From: CAZPXZ01 sp965219495
GTDB taxonomy: Bacteria > Pseudomonadota > Alphaproteobacteria > Rhodobacterales > CAZPXZ01
NCBI GenBank assembly: GCA_965219495.1
Contig: OZ244777.1
Location: 1,674,001 to 1,738,000 of the forward strand
DNA: 64,000 bases
Direction of reading: 5' to 3'
The translations under genes and the position numbers were made by a program. Below are positions 8,934 through 18,310 of the stretch, in pieces. The notes under the pieces were generated by a model, which saw nothing but the letters and a program-made list of their open reading frames with translations, did no database searches and was not told the DNA's origin. How positions within the stretch are numbered: position 1 is the stretch's first letter; each line of letters starts with the position of its first letter.

Positions 8934-10061
8934 ATGAGCAGATCTCCGCAACATTCGTGCGCCGTGCCCTCCGCAGCCCAGCGCTCCAGTGCTGCGCTCA
9001 GCGAATGGTACGTGTCTTGCGGGTCGCCCCCGGCCGGGAGCCTGACCTGGAGCGACTATGACGAAATTGTCGAAACCATTCTCCGCTCCCTCGGACGCCT
9101 GCCCTCTCGCCGACAATTCCACTATGAACATCCCGTGGAAGCTCAGGACCCGGAATTCGGAGTGGGCAAGTCCTATACAACCCGGCTTTCTTATTCAGAC
9201 ATGGGGGGAAGCGGGGAACCGGTAATTGCCGTCGGTGGCATCGTAAACGTAAACCAGCGGTTCGACTTCTTCGCGCTCGACGCGGAACCGGCAGTTCGCC
9301 TGATCGCGCTGGAATTCGCCGGCCGCGGACGAAGCGGTTGGCTCGCGGAGATGTCCGACTACCATCTCGATGCCTATGCTGCACAACTGATCCAGTGCAT
9401 GGATCATCTCGGACTTCCGTCCTGCACGATTCTCGGATCGTCGCTTGGAGGATCCGCCGTCATTCGGTTGGCTTCAAGATGCCCGGAGCGAGTGCGCAGA
9501 ATCGTGCTCAACGACAGCGGCCCGTATATTCCCGTGGAACGCAGGAGACGGCGGGCCAAAGCCGTCGCCAGGCATTACGTGTTCAGCAGCCCAGCCGAGA
9601 TGTTTCGCCGGACCGGCGCCGCAAAGAAACACGTCGGACCGACTCCCGAAACGGTGTTGCTGCATACCGCCCACCATCAGACGCGCTGGTCCGAAGCGGA
9701 ATCCGGGCGGGTCTATCGACACGATCTTCGCGCCTTGCTTGCCTACCGCGCGGAGGCGCAAACCAGTCTTGATCTCTGGAGCGACTGGAAAAAGGTGAAG
9801 TGCCCCGTGTTGTTGCTTCACGGCGAGTTGAGCGATGCCACCTCGAACGAAACCGTCGAAGAGATGCGCGGCCACGGCGGACTCTCCGTCATTCACGTGT
9901 CTCTGACCGGTCATACACCGTCGCTAAGCGATCCGGTTCTCTGTGAGCAACTGCTTGAGTGGATAACCGACGACCAAACCTTCCCTCGCGACCGCATCCA
10001 TCATCCGGTAGCCGACGGGCAAGAGAGATACCTGTATCCTGTTGAAGCACGTCAGACCTGA
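8934..10061 (+). CDS. Alpha/beta hydrolase
   Basis: A 375-residue alpha/beta-hydrolase-fold enzyme. The nucleophile elbow is LGSSLGGSA (Ser in GSSLG), the acid probably lies in LLLHGELSDATS, and the catalytic His in LTGHTPSLSD. The core fold spans roughly residues 85-340. About 80 N-terminal residues before the fold are unusual and poorly conserved in look, so the start (ATG 8934, weak ribosome site) is uncertain. Its last 20 bp overlap the histidine phosphatase, suggesting coupling. Esterase, amidase or C-C hydrolase activity are all possible. Confidence 0.88.
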   Translation: MSRSPQHSCAVPSAAQRSSAALSEWYVSCGSPPAGSLTWSDYDEIVETILRSLGRLPSRRQFHYEHPVEAQDPEFGVGKSYTTRLSYSDMGGSGEPVIAVGGIVNVNQRFDFFALDAEPAVRLIALEFAGRGRSGWLAEMSDYHLDAYAAQLIQCMDHLGLPSCTILGSSLGGSAVIRLASRCPERVRRIVLNDSGPYIPVERRRRRAKAVARHYVFSSPAEMFRRTGAAKKHVGPTPETVLLHTAHHQTRWSEAESGRVYRHDLRALLAYRAEAQTSLDLWSDWKKVKCPVLLLHGELSDATSNETVEEMRGHGGLSVIHVSLTGHTPSLSDPVLCEQLLEWITDDQTFPRDRIHHPVADGQERYLYPVEARQT

Positions 10062-10635
10062 ATGCGGCTTCTATTTTATCCGTCACGGTGAAACGACGGC
10101 GAACCGTGACGGCGTGCGATCGGGCGGCGACGCCGATCCGGTATTGACTCCACTCGGGCAGGAGCAAGCCTGTAAGGTCCTGAAGTTCCTGCGCCTGACG
10201 GACCTGGCGCCAGGCCTGATCATTACATCTCCCTTGCAGCGAACCCTGGAGACAGTGCGAATCCTGAACTCGAATTCAAGGCTAGATGTCCTAGAGGAGG
10301 ACGGACTGAAGGAACGCCGTCTCGGCGCCTGGAACGGGCGGAGCGTGGACGAAACCCAACCACTTCTAACCGCGGGAGAGACGCCGCCCGGCGGTGAATC
10401 CGCACCCGAGTTTCGTGACCGCATGCTGCGGGTTTTCTGCAAGTTCGCCCCGCTCTACGCAAAATGGCCTCTGATCGTGGCGAGTCGCGGTGTTGCCAGA
10501 ATCGTGCTTGAACGCGCAGGATCGGAAACCACCGACCTGGCGAACTGCTCTTTGCTTCGCATCACGCTGGCAAGCACGGAATCGTTCAAAATTTCCGAAA
10601 TCGAGCACCTCTTTCCGAAGCAAGTCGGCAACTGA
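10042..10635 (+). CDS. Histidine phosphatase (phosphoglycerate mutase family) protein
   Basis: A 197-residue histidine-phosphatase fold. The catalytic motif FYFIRHGETTANRDG is near the N-terminus, followed by LTPLGQEQA and an acid-containing LKERRLGAWNG. The second conserved histidine, usually in an S-H-G motif, is replaced: the sequence reads VASRGVARIV, with Arg where His is expected. This may reduce or alter activity. TTG 10042 is the only plausible start and lies inside the hydrolase gene. Function (phosphatase or mutase) is not resolved. Confidence 0.82.
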   Translation: MKHVRPECGFYFIRHGETTANRDGVRSGGDADPVLTPLGQEQACKVLKFLRLTDLAPGLIITSPLQRTLETVRILNSNSRLDVLEEDGLKERRLGAWNGRSVDETQPLLTAGETPPGGESAPEFRDRMLRVFCKFAPLYAKWPLIVASRGVARIVLERAGSETTDLANCSLLRITLASTESFKISEIEHLFPKQVGN

Positions 10636-10965
10636 ATGGCCCGGCAGCCGCGTGAAAATTCTGGAAGTCGCCATATGACCGGATCTGCCGCCGCGTAGCG
10701 GCCGACGGGCCGGACCGACGCGATTTGTCGCGGAATCCGAATTGTTCCCGAAACGGTTGCCGGCCATTCAGTCGCGGCGAGAGGGTCCATTGTAGAATCC
10801 GGAGCGCCCACGGCAGTTCAGCGACGGGAACAATGCGGCTTCGGTCAGATCGTCGGCATGCGAACGTGTCAGCCGCTTGCAGTTCCGTTTGGACCTTGTC
10901 TGCCGCCAATTCCGGCGGTGCGGCTTCCCGTGCCCACAGCTTGGATTGTCCGGACGCGGCGGGGT
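10636..10965. other. Intergenic region between convergent genes
   Basis: About 330 bp between the ends of the plus-strand phosphatase and the minus-strand SpoIIE gene. No recognisable protein, RNA gene or strong hairpin followed by T residues was found. Open frames here are high-GC shadows. Confidence 0.5.
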
Positions 10966-13074
10966 CTATGCCGTTCGTCCGTGCGCCTCCCGGCTCAGGA
11001 CCACCATGGTGATATCGTCGAATTGTGGCTCGTCCTGGACGAATGCCTGAATGTCTCTCAAGACCGCTTCCATGATTTCATTCGGACTCAGCGTTCCGCA
11101 TTGCATGAGTCTCGCCGTTAACCGTTCATCGCCGAATTCCTTGCCCTCCGCATCGCAGGATTCGGTGACTCCGTCTGTAAAAAGAAACAGCTTGCCGCCC
11201 TTCGGAATTCTGATCCGGCTTTCCTCGTAGGAAAGATCCTTGAACATGGCGAGTGCGACTCCGCCGGTCAGCGGTAGTTCTTCCACACTCCCCTGCGCCA
11301 TCAGCAAGGGCGGATTGTGGCCGCCGTTTGCGTAGACCAAGGTACCGTCGCGCTGGTCGTAAATGCCCAGAAACACCGTGACAAAAACCTGCTCCCGAGA
11401 AGAATCGGCCAGGAGGTTGTTGACCACGGCCAGGCAATTCCCCGGCGTGTCATCAAGTCCGGTCACTGCCGCGCGAATGAGCGTACGAGCAACCGCCATG
11501 AACAGCGCCGCTGGCACTCCCTTGCCGGCGACGTCAGCAATGACAACGCAGATTCGATTCTCATCGATGACGAAATAGTCGAAGAAATCCCCGCCTACTT
11601 CCTTGGCGGCCTGCATGGACGCTCGAATTTCCACACGCGGAGTTTCCAGGCTCTCGTCCGGAAGAAACGATCGCTGCACGTTTTCCGCAATGCGGAGTTC
11701 TTCCTGAATCGCCAAGAATGACATTTTGGCCTGAAGCGCCTCCTGAAGCTCGGTAACCAGTTGCGTCAACCGGGTTTGTTGGGAAGAAACGCGGTCAATC
11801 ATCTTGTGGAATGCCAGTCCCATAATCTGCAGGTCGCCCGCGTGCCCGGCATCCCCGCCCTGTCCCGCGGATTTATCCTGTGCTTCCCGTGTTCCAGCTT
11901 CGATTTCGGCGAGATCTTCGAGGATGTCACTGCGCGCGGTCTCGTCCAGCGTGGCGACAAGCCGGTTCATTTCACTTCGAATGAAGCGTTCCTGCTGCCG
12001 CCGCCTGCGCTCCTGCAAACGCCTGTGCCGATGAACGGCAAGGGTCTGCGCCCGGAATGTATTTACCGCTCGAGCAATTCGCGCCAGTTCATCGCTGCCT
12101 GCCTCCCCGCCGACCTTCACGTCGGCGCGGGTGTCGCCGCGTGAAAGGGCGTGCAGCACCTCAACTCCATCCGTGAGGGGTGAAAGTGCGCGATGCAGAT
12201 AGAACGAAAGACCGACGAGCAGCAAGAGGAGAAATCCGCTGATGGATGCTACGGTGATCCGCTCGACCCTGGTCTGCTCCGCATATGCCGCGCCCACGTC
12301 CTGCACGCTGACAAGCTTTGCGACCAGATTGCCGAGATCGGCGCGCAACGAATAGGTTGTCAATGAGTAGACGTCATCCCCGGCCCGCACGACCTGGCTG
12401 GAGTCCTCCGCGAGTTCCGCCTCACCGCGAACCGCGGACCAGATCTCTGGTTCGGTTCCCACCAGTAGACGGCCGCGTCGATTGACAATGAGAATTTCTG
12501 CCCCGGTTCCTGCTTTCAACTCCTCCAGAGACCGCAGAATTTCCGTCGAGTAAATGGCCGCCCCAAGCACTTCGCCGACCTCGTCGTAGAGAGGCCCACC
12601 CAAGGAAAGCGTAACGTTTCGCTCGGCATCTATCGCGACACCGCTACCGGTCCAACCTTCCTCGATCATCCTGTGAACCGCCGACTGACTCGCCGCCGCG
12701 GCTGGCGTGAAGGCATGAGCAGACGAATAAAGCACTTCCTCGGTCGGGGAAATGATATCCAGCCGTGCAACATCCCCGGTCGCGCGCAGGCTCTGCAGGA
12801 GGGCGCTCGACGCCGCCTCGATCTGGTCCCGGTTGCCATCGCTCAGGGCGGCTCGCAACTCCGCGTCCTCCTCGATGATGATTCTGTGCCCCCGCATGCG
12901 CTGCACGCCGGTTTCGACGATTTTGGTCCAAAGCGCCTGGTTGCCGGCGGCGAAGGACCGGGAGAGTTGATCGCGCAGAGACTCCTCGCGGACATGACCG
13001 GTGAAAACGAGAGCAGCAACCAGCACTGCCACGAAGCAAGCAACAATCAGGCAAATCGAAATTCGCAGGCTCAT
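10966..13074 (-). CDS. Membrane HAMP-SpoIIE/PP2C serine phosphatase
   Basis: A 702-residue signalling phosphatase. Transmembrane segment 1 is about residues 5-26 and a periplasmic sensor about 30-270. Segment 2 (SGFLLLLLVGLSFYL) follows near 280, then a HAMP domain, an Arg/Glu-rich coiled coil (about 345-470) and a SpoIIE-type PP2C domain with VVIADVAGKGVPAALFMAVA, NGGHNPPLL and LFTDGVTE. Known relatives dephosphorylate STAS anti-anti-sigma proteins in partner-switching cascades. Three bases separate it from the binding-protein gene upstream, and a STAS gene starts the same cluster, so that protein is its probable substrate. Confidence 0.93.
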   Translation of the reverse strand: MSLRISICLIVACFVAVLVAALVFTGHVREESLRDQLSRSFAAGNQALWTKIVETGVQRMRGHRIIIEEDAELRAALSDGNRDQIEAASSALLQSLRATGDVARLDIISPTEEVLYSSAHAFTPAAAASQSAVHRMIEEGWTGSGVAIDAERNVTLSLGGPLYDEVGEVLGAAIYSTEILRSLEELKAGTGAEILIVNRRGRLLVGTEPEIWSAVRGEAELAEDSSQVVRAGDDVYSLTTYSLRADLGNLVAKLVSVQDVGAAYAEQTRVERITVASISGFLLLLLVGLSFYLHRALSPLTDGVEVLHALSRGDTRADVKVGGEAGSDELARIARAVNTFRAQTLAVHRHRRLQERRRRQQERFIRSEMNRLVATLDETARSDILEDLAEIEAGTREAQDKSAGQGGDAGHAGDLQIMGLAFHKMIDRVSSQQTRLTQLVTELQEALQAKMSFLAIQEELRIAENVQRSFLPDESLETPRVEIRASMQAAKEVGGDFFDYFVIDENRICVVIADVAGKGVPAALFMAVARTLIRAAVTGLDDTPGNCLAVVNNLLADSSREQVFVTVFLGIYDQRDGTLVYANGGHNPPLLMAQGSVEELPLTGGVALAMFKDLSYEESRIRIPKGGKLFLFTDGVTESCDAEGKEFGDERLTARLMQCGTLSPNEIMEAVLRDIQAFVQDEPQFDDITMVVLSREAHGRTA

Positions 13075-13077
13075 AGC

Positions 13078-14085
13078 TCAGTCGACAACTTTCGCGATCC
13101 GCAGGAGTCCGAGGGGGGGATAGATTTCCAGTTTGCGCACCACGGGCATGCGGAGCAGCAGCGAGTACCGCGCCAGCGACGCGACCGGAATATCCTCCGG
13201 TCTTTCCTTGCCGAGCAGAATCCGTTCCGCTTGCGCTCCCGCGAGCTTGCCCACGAGATAGTAATTACTGACCAGCCCGAGCATCGCCTCGGATTGGTCG
13301 AACGCGTTCTCGGTGGCGGCGAATGCCGGCACGCCGTTTTCCGCCGCGAGCGTGGTGATCTCGGCGCTGTTGATTCCGACGAAGGAATCGGGGCCTAGAT
13401 ACAGAAACTTTGCACCCTGCTCAGCAATCTTCTTGACAAGTCCGGGCAAGCTCCCCACGTCGGGCCGTTCTTCGTCGTCAAGCGGAACCGGCTCTTCAAT
13501 CAGTACGATCCCGCGTGCTTCCGCCGCTTCGCGCAAGTCCTCCACATTGATCCTGGAATTCCGTTCCAACGGATTGTAGATCACCGCGAGGCGATCGAAT
13601 TTCCGATACGCGCGCATGGTCTCTAGCTGCGTTTCCACGGGAGGCAGGAAGGATGTGCCCGTGACCGCACGACCCGTGGATTTGAAACTCTGTACGATGC
13701 CCGCCTCGACGGGATAGGCGACCAGCGAAAACACACCGGGTATCCCTTCGACGTGCGCCTGGTCCCCCTCAGACTTCTCCACTGGTCCTAGAATGCCGAG
13801 CGTGGTGGATGTGCCCCAACTGTGCACCAAGTCCGGTTGGACTTCCTGAATTTCGGCGACAATTCCTGGAATTCGGCTGCGATCCCGACCAAGGTCGCGA
13901 AGCGTATAGCGCGCACGTACGCCACGCTCCCGCAGATGCGCTCGAAATCCCAGTTCAACGTCGGTTTCCCCGCGCCAGACCACCATGAAAATATGCAACG
14001 GCTCGTCCACCGATTGGGCAAGAACGGGTCCCGCAAGAGAAAGCAGAACGACGGCAAGTGTCGTACGCAGGAATCGGCCACTCAT
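13078..14085 (-). CDS. ABC-type periplasmic substrate-binding protein (ABC_sub_bind/DUF534-like)
   Basis: A 335-residue exported binding protein. The signal peptide is about residues 1-24 (LRTTLAVVLLSLAGPVLAQ), followed by a two-lobed Rossmann-like fold with DLVHSWGTSTTLGILGP, AVIYNPLERNS and the hinge region FLYLGPDSFVG, typical of the ABC_sub_bind family. No ABC ATPase or permease is adjacent. It sits between a sensor-MFS fusion (ATGA overlap) and the SpoIIE phosphatase, so it may deliver ligand to a sensor domain rather than to a transporter. That role is inferred. Confidence 0.88.
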   Translation of the reverse strand: MSGRFLRTTLAVVLLSLAGPVLAQSVDEPLHIFMVVWRGETDVELGFRAHLRERGVRARYTLRDLGRDRSRIPGIVAEIQEVQPDLVHSWGTSTTLGILGPVEKSEGDQAHVEGIPGVFSLVAYPVEAGIVQSFKSTGRAVTGTSFLPPVETQLETMRAYRKFDRLAVIYNPLERNSRINVEDLREAAEARGIVLIEEPVPLDDEERPDVGSLPGLVKKIAEQGAKFLYLGPDSFVGINSAEITTLAAENGVPAFAATENAFDQSEAMLGLVSNYYLVGKLAGAQAERILLGKERPEDIPVASLARYSLLLRMPVVRKLEIYPPLGLLRIAKVVD

Positions 14086-16187
14086 TGAGCTTTCCGTAGT
14101 TCGCCTCCCTGCCAAACAAGGACGAAATATGTTGCGGTGCACAGAAGCGAAATTACACCCGTGATTGCTACTGCCTGCCCAAATCCCGCAACCGCGACAA
14201 TTCCGCCGACCACAACCGCACCCAACGCGGTTCCAATGCGTTCGACCGTCCGAAATGCGCCGACGATGGCGCCGGGGCCAATGTTCAGTTCATCCCCTGC
14301 GCTCTCGGCGATCTCCTGGATGACGGCGAGTTGCGGCGCTGTCAGCAGCGCATGCCCCACGCCCATGACCGCCACTGCGGCAAGCACCAGTGAGGTCGAG
14401 TCTTCAATGCCCGGCAACAGACATCCAATTCCCGCTACCAGCCCGCCCGCAATCACGAAGAATTCGTGCCGGCCGTGCCGGTCGGATCCGCGAGCGGCGA
14501 GCGGCGTGATCAACACACAGGCGACGCCATAGACCATCATGATACGGCCGATATTCGACTGCGTATTTTCTAGGTCGAACAGGTAGAGCGGGATCAAATA
14601 GAAGTACAAGCCGGCCAGGACGAGCTTTGCGGGCAGGGAGGACAGTACCGTGAGAGCAAAAAACCGGCGATTTGCGAACAGCCGCGCCCACGCCTCCAAG
14701 CTGCTCAATCCGCTTCCACCCGCTCGCCCGACGCGCGGCGCGCCACCGTCCACCACAATTATGGCAACCACGGCGGAAAACGCCGCGAGAACGCCGGCAA
14801 CGACCAGTGTCCATTCGTATCCCAGGCGATCAGCAAGGATGCCGCCCACCGCGGGGCCGCATACGAACGCCGCGTATACGGCTCCGGCGAATGTCGCCAT
14901 TCCGCCAGCCCGGCGCCTCCGGTCCGTATGGTGCGCAACATAGGCTTGCGCGGAGATGAAAATGACTCCGTAACCGAGGCCCGAGAGGACCCACCAGAAT
15001 AGCACCTCGACGATGCTCTCGGAAAACGCGGCGCCGAAGTGCCCCACAACTGACGGAATCGCTCCCGCGAGGAAAATTGCCCGGGGCGCAAATCGATCCG
15101 TCAGGGCGCCTGTAACAGGGGTTGCAACGAGTGCCGTGAGCATGAACGCCGTAATCGGCAATCCAATCGCGACTTCACGAGACAGCCCTGCGATCGGGGT
15201 GTAGATCTGGTCGAAGAACAGTGGCAGAAACGGGCGCGACAACTCCTGGGACAGCATGAATATGAACAACGGAATTCGCACGTCCATCGGCGAACGCACC
15301 GGCACGGCTTCTTCCGATCCCGGGGGCGAGAATTGGAAGCGAGCGCGAACTTCCGCGACAATGCTGCTGATGCGGTCCTGCACGCTGCGTTCGAGTTGCA
15401 CCGACTGCGCGTCTTCGGCCTCGTTCAACAACTCCGCAAATGCATTGTTGATGCGCCGCACCGCAGCGTTGTAAGCGCTGGCGAATTTACCTACTTCGTC
15501 GCGGCTCCGGATTCCAATTTGATAGGCGAAATTTCCCCGTGCGCCCATCGCGAGCACATTGTAGCTGTGCTGGATCGGACCCGAGATCTTTACGACGACA
15601 AATGCGACCAGCAGTTCGACGGCTACAAACAGCGTGCCGAGCAGGACCGTCAGAATATCGAACCTGAGTTCGGAAAACACCTCAAGCACCGAACCCTCGC
15701 GAACGCCAATTCTCAGTTCCCCGACCCGCTCGCTCTCCGCCAATATGGGGACACTGAGTTCGAGAGAATTCGGGCGCGCGTCCGGGGCGGAAAGGTCTGG
15801 CATGGCCTCCGCGCCTCGAGCATAAAGCACGGCTTCCTCGGTGTCGGCGACAGCCAGGAACAGCAGATCCGGATTTCGCTGGAGCACCCCATCCAGGAAA
15901 GCGTCCATCTCCACAAGCGAATCCAGGGGAATGCCAATCGAGACTGCGTAGCCGATCTGCGCCGCTACCAGCTCACCCGCCACCTCCGCATTTGCAAGTA
16001 TCTCGGGAAAAAGGCTTTCTTCGAACGCTTCAGCCGACAAGTACGATACCACGCCCTGGGCGACGATAAGCAGTACAGCGGTGAGTGCGCCCAGCCGAAT
16101 GATCAAGCTCCGGAGAATCTGGTCTGAAGATACGGCTCCGGGCGCCGCGCCGTTGGCGGTTGAATTCGGTGCTACCCTTTGCGTCAT
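14082..16187 (-). CDS. Sensor-HAMP-MFS fusion transporter
   Basis: A 701-residue protein with two halves. Residues 1-300 look like a sensory receptor: TM1 about 28-50, a periplasmic domain 51-172, TM2 about 178-200, then a HAMP-like segment (KISGPIQ to SRDEVGKFASAYNAAVRRI) and a short helix. Residues about 303-695 form a major facilitator transporter with about 12 membrane helices and the motif GALTDRFAPR between helices 2 and 3. This suggests transport gated or reported by a periplasmic stimulus. Both ends overlap neighbours by 4 bp (ATGA). I see no frameshift suggesting an artificial join. Confidence 0.88.
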   Translation of the reverse strand: MTQRVAPNSTANGAAPGAVSSDQILRSLIIRLGALTAVLLIVAQGVVSYLSAEAFEESLFPEILANAEVAGELVAAQIGYAVSIGIPLDSLVEMDAFLDGVLQRNPDLLFLAVADTEEAVLYARGAEAMPDLSAPDARPNSLELSVPILAESERVGELRIGVREGSVLEVFSELRFDILTVLLGTLFVAVELLVAFVVVKISGPIQHSYNVLAMGARGNFAYQIGIRSRDEVGKFASAYNAAVRRINNAFAELLNEAEDAQSVQLERSVQDRISSIVAEVRARFQFSPPGSEEAVPVRSPMDVRIPLFIFMLSQELSRPFLPLFFDQIYTPIAGLSREVAIGLPITAFMLTALVATPVTGALTDRFAPRAIFLAGAIPSVVGHFGAAFSESIVEVLFWWVLSGLGYGVIFISAQAYVAHHTDRRRRAGGMATFAGAVYAAFVCGPAVGGILADRLGYEWTLVVAGVLAAFSAVVAIIVVDGGAPRVGRAGGSGLSSLEAWARLFANRRFFALTVLSSLPAKLVLAGLYFYLIPLYLFDLENTQSNIGRIMMVYGVACVLITPLAARGSDRHGRHEFFVIAGGLVAGIGCLLPGIEDSTSLVLAAVAVMGVGHALLTAPQLAVIQEIAESAGDELNIGPGAIVGAFRTVERIGTALGAVVVGGIVAVAGFGQAVAITGVISLLCTATYFVLVWQGGELRKAQ

Positions 16188-16972
16188 CGGGTAGCGCCGC
16201 CGGCGTTGAACTGACTTTCTGCTTCGGTTTCCAGCTGGCGGATGGTCTGCTCCGCCTTGGTAATCGAGTTCCTTGCTGCCTGCACCGTATCGGAGAAATG
16301 CATGGACGGAGCGTCTATGGAAGACTCGTCTACCGGGATCTTGCCGTCAACCGTCTCCCGCATAGTTTGCAGTCGCTCCCGCGGGCCACGCGTGAAGACC
16401 AAGATCAAGCCGGCTCCGATCGCGGCAAATACGACTAGGGCGCCGGCGCACAAGCCAGCGATGCGCCACGCCATCGCAAGAACCTGTGAATCGAATGCCT
16501 CGCGCGAGTATCTCAGCGCCAGAGATCCAACTTCGCGGCCAAGGCTGTCGTGAACGCGAACCCCCACGACATGCGCGTCTTTTTCTATTCGCGCCCAGAC
16601 CGGTTCGCGGCCCGCGCTCCAGGCATCAACCCATTCCTCGGATACCAGATCGCCGAGAAGGCTTTCGTCTGCAGTATAGAGTATCCTGCCCCTTTCATCG
16701 AACATTTCGATGGACAGAATTCGCGGGTCCCGCGCGATATTGGCTTCTACAGTCGCGTTCACGCCAGGCAACGCATCGAGCGGCAGGTTGAGCGCAAGCG
16801 ATGTTTCAATCGAGTCGCGAATATCCTCCAGTACAAGAGCATGCCGGTCGCGCAATAGTTCCGAAAGGAAATTTCTGTGTTTGTATTGGTTCAATAGCCC
16901 CGTAAGGGCAATCGCCAAGGCAAGGATCAGGAAAACGCTGAATGCAATGCGCGCAGAAAAGCCGAAAGGCAT
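16184..16972 (-). CDS. Membrane sensor protein with periplasmic domain, no output domain
   Basis: A 262-residue protein. TM1 is about residues 8-26, an extracytoplasmic domain spans about 30-165 (with ILSIEMFDERGRILYTAD, a PAS/Cache-like pattern), and TM2 is about 170-192 (IAGLCAGALVVFAAIGAGLI). A cytoplasmic tail ends in a coiled helix (ARNSITKAEQTIRQLETEAE). No kinase, cyclase or full HAMP is evident. Its sensor resembles that of the next gene, suggesting the two could pair. It overlaps the MFS fusion gene by 4 bp and follows the STAS gene by 150 bp. Confidence 0.75.
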   Translation of the reverse strand: MPFGFSARIAFSVFLILALAIALTGLLNQYKHRNFLSELLRDRHALVLEDIRDSIETSLALNLPLDALPGVNATVEANIARDPRILSIEMFDERGRILYTADESLLGDLVSEEWVDAWSAGREPVWARIEKDAHVVGVRVHDSLGREVGSLALRYSREAFDSQVLAMAWRIAGLCAGALVVFAAIGAGLILVFTRGPRERLQTMRETVDGKIPVDESSIDAPSMHFSDTVQAARNSITKAEQTIRQLETEAESQFNAGGATR

Positions 16973-17122
16973 CGACCGCTATTCCTAACCTATCTTGTCG
17001 ACATGGAGAGGCTGCTACGGATGCATTGCCGACGCCGACTCCGGACCATCATCAGACCGAAGGAGAACACTGACCTTCCCACTGCCAACCGCCAAACATT
17101 CAAGAAAACGGGCAGGGCAATG

Positions 17123-17449
17123 TCAATCGCTGGCGCTAGCGCGATTTTCGACAATATCCAGAATCTGGCTAAAACCACTTATTCTGAACACTTCCGAGAC
17201 ATTCGCCGGAACTGAACAAACCTTGAAGGTGCGCGCCTGCGACTTGAGGGACTTTGCGATGGTTAAAATGACCCGTAATCCAGCGCTGCTGACATACTCC
17301 AGTTCCGAAAGGTCCAGAAGCACGTTTCCTTCGTCTTTTTCGATCTCCGTATTGCACTGTCGTTCAAACATCGAAGCGTTTGCTCCGTCCAGCCGGCCGC
17401 TGGGGGCTATCACCAGTCCATTCGCCGACTGCTCAACTCCGACCTGCAT
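17123..17449 (-). CDS. STAS-domain anti-sigma factor antagonist
   Basis: A 108-residue single STAS domain of the SpoIIAA/RsbV type. The core runs from GLVIAPSGRLDGANAS through VLLDLSELEYVSSAGLRVIL to the C-terminal helix. The Ser in YVSSAGLR is the usual phosphorylation site. Known role: the unphosphorylated form sequesters an anti-sigma kinase, and a SpoIIE phosphatase reactivates it. It is the first gene of the minus-strand signalling cluster. No HATPase anti-sigma kinase is encoded in the cluster, so that partner must be elsewhere or be different. Confidence 0.9.
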   Translation of the reverse strand: MQVGVEQSANGLVIAPSGRLDGANASMFERQCNTEIEKDEGNVLLDLSELEYVSSAGLRVILTIAKSLKSQARTFKVCSVPANVSEVFRISGFSQILDIVENRASASD

Positions 17450-17599
17450 TTACTTGCCATCCAATTGCGGAATTTGCGAAATGCACGATAAGTAAGCGAA
17501 GTCTTTAGCGCAAGTTGCCGAGCGATAACAGCAATTCCGCAGGCTATGCTTTCGCAAGAGATTGCTCAAAACGATTGCGCCGGGTTATTTTACCATTGT

Positions 17600-18310
17600 A
17601 CAGACCTGGTTGGGAGAGAACTCCGATCAGACAAACGATTGCGCTGGTCCTGATCCTGCTGGTGGTCCCGGCGTGATCGGCGAATTACCGCGACCCCGAG
17701 CGGTTTCGGACAACGATCGACGAATTCCTCGCGTCGAAGGCCGAGTCGTCGGCGCCGATCGGTGCCATCGGCAGTTCGAGCATACGCAGCTGGCATGGGC
17801 GCGTCGCCGAAAATCTGGCACCGCTCACCGTTGTTCCGCGGGGTTTCGGTGGCAGCAACATGAACGATGTACGCCGTTTCCTGAACGAACTCGTGCTGCG
17901 CGATCGTCCGCGGGCCGTGCTGCTCTACGAGGGCGACAATGATGCCGTGCTAGGCGCCGAGCGCGAACAGGTCCTCGCTCATTTCGACGCAATCGTAGCA
18001 GGCATCCACAAGCGCCTTCCGACGGCGCATCTGCATCCTGTTGGTAGATCCGAGCACCGCCTGCTGCAAATTGTGTGATGTCATGCAGAAGACCGACGGC
18101 TTGCTGGCACGGCTCCCGGCGGCCGATGCCCGGCTGACCCTCATTGACGTCGCGACCCCGATGCTACACGACGTCGGCGAACCGCGCGAGACCATTTTCA
18201 TCTCCGACGGCCTGCACATGACCCAAGCCGGCTACGACATCTGGCGCGATTGCGTCTGGGCGGATCCAATCGATCCCGAATCCGCTTTGGCAAATGCCTC
18301 TATGCCTTGA
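17600..18310 (+). pseudogene. SGNH/GDSL-type hydrolase, decayed
   Basis: The plus strand encodes a secreted SGNH hydrolase in pieces. A hydrophobic leader (IALVLILLVVPA) is followed by an in-frame TGA at 17674. The same frame continues with YRDPERFRTTIDEFLASKA, AIGSSSIRSWH (nucleophile Ser block) and GGSNMNDV (Gly block), then stops at 18078. After a frameshift near 18030 the next frame carries MQKTDGLLARL and ISDGLHMTQAGYDIW (catalytic Asp-His block). All family blocks are present and ordered, so this is one gene with one nonsense change and one indel. Confidence 0.82.
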
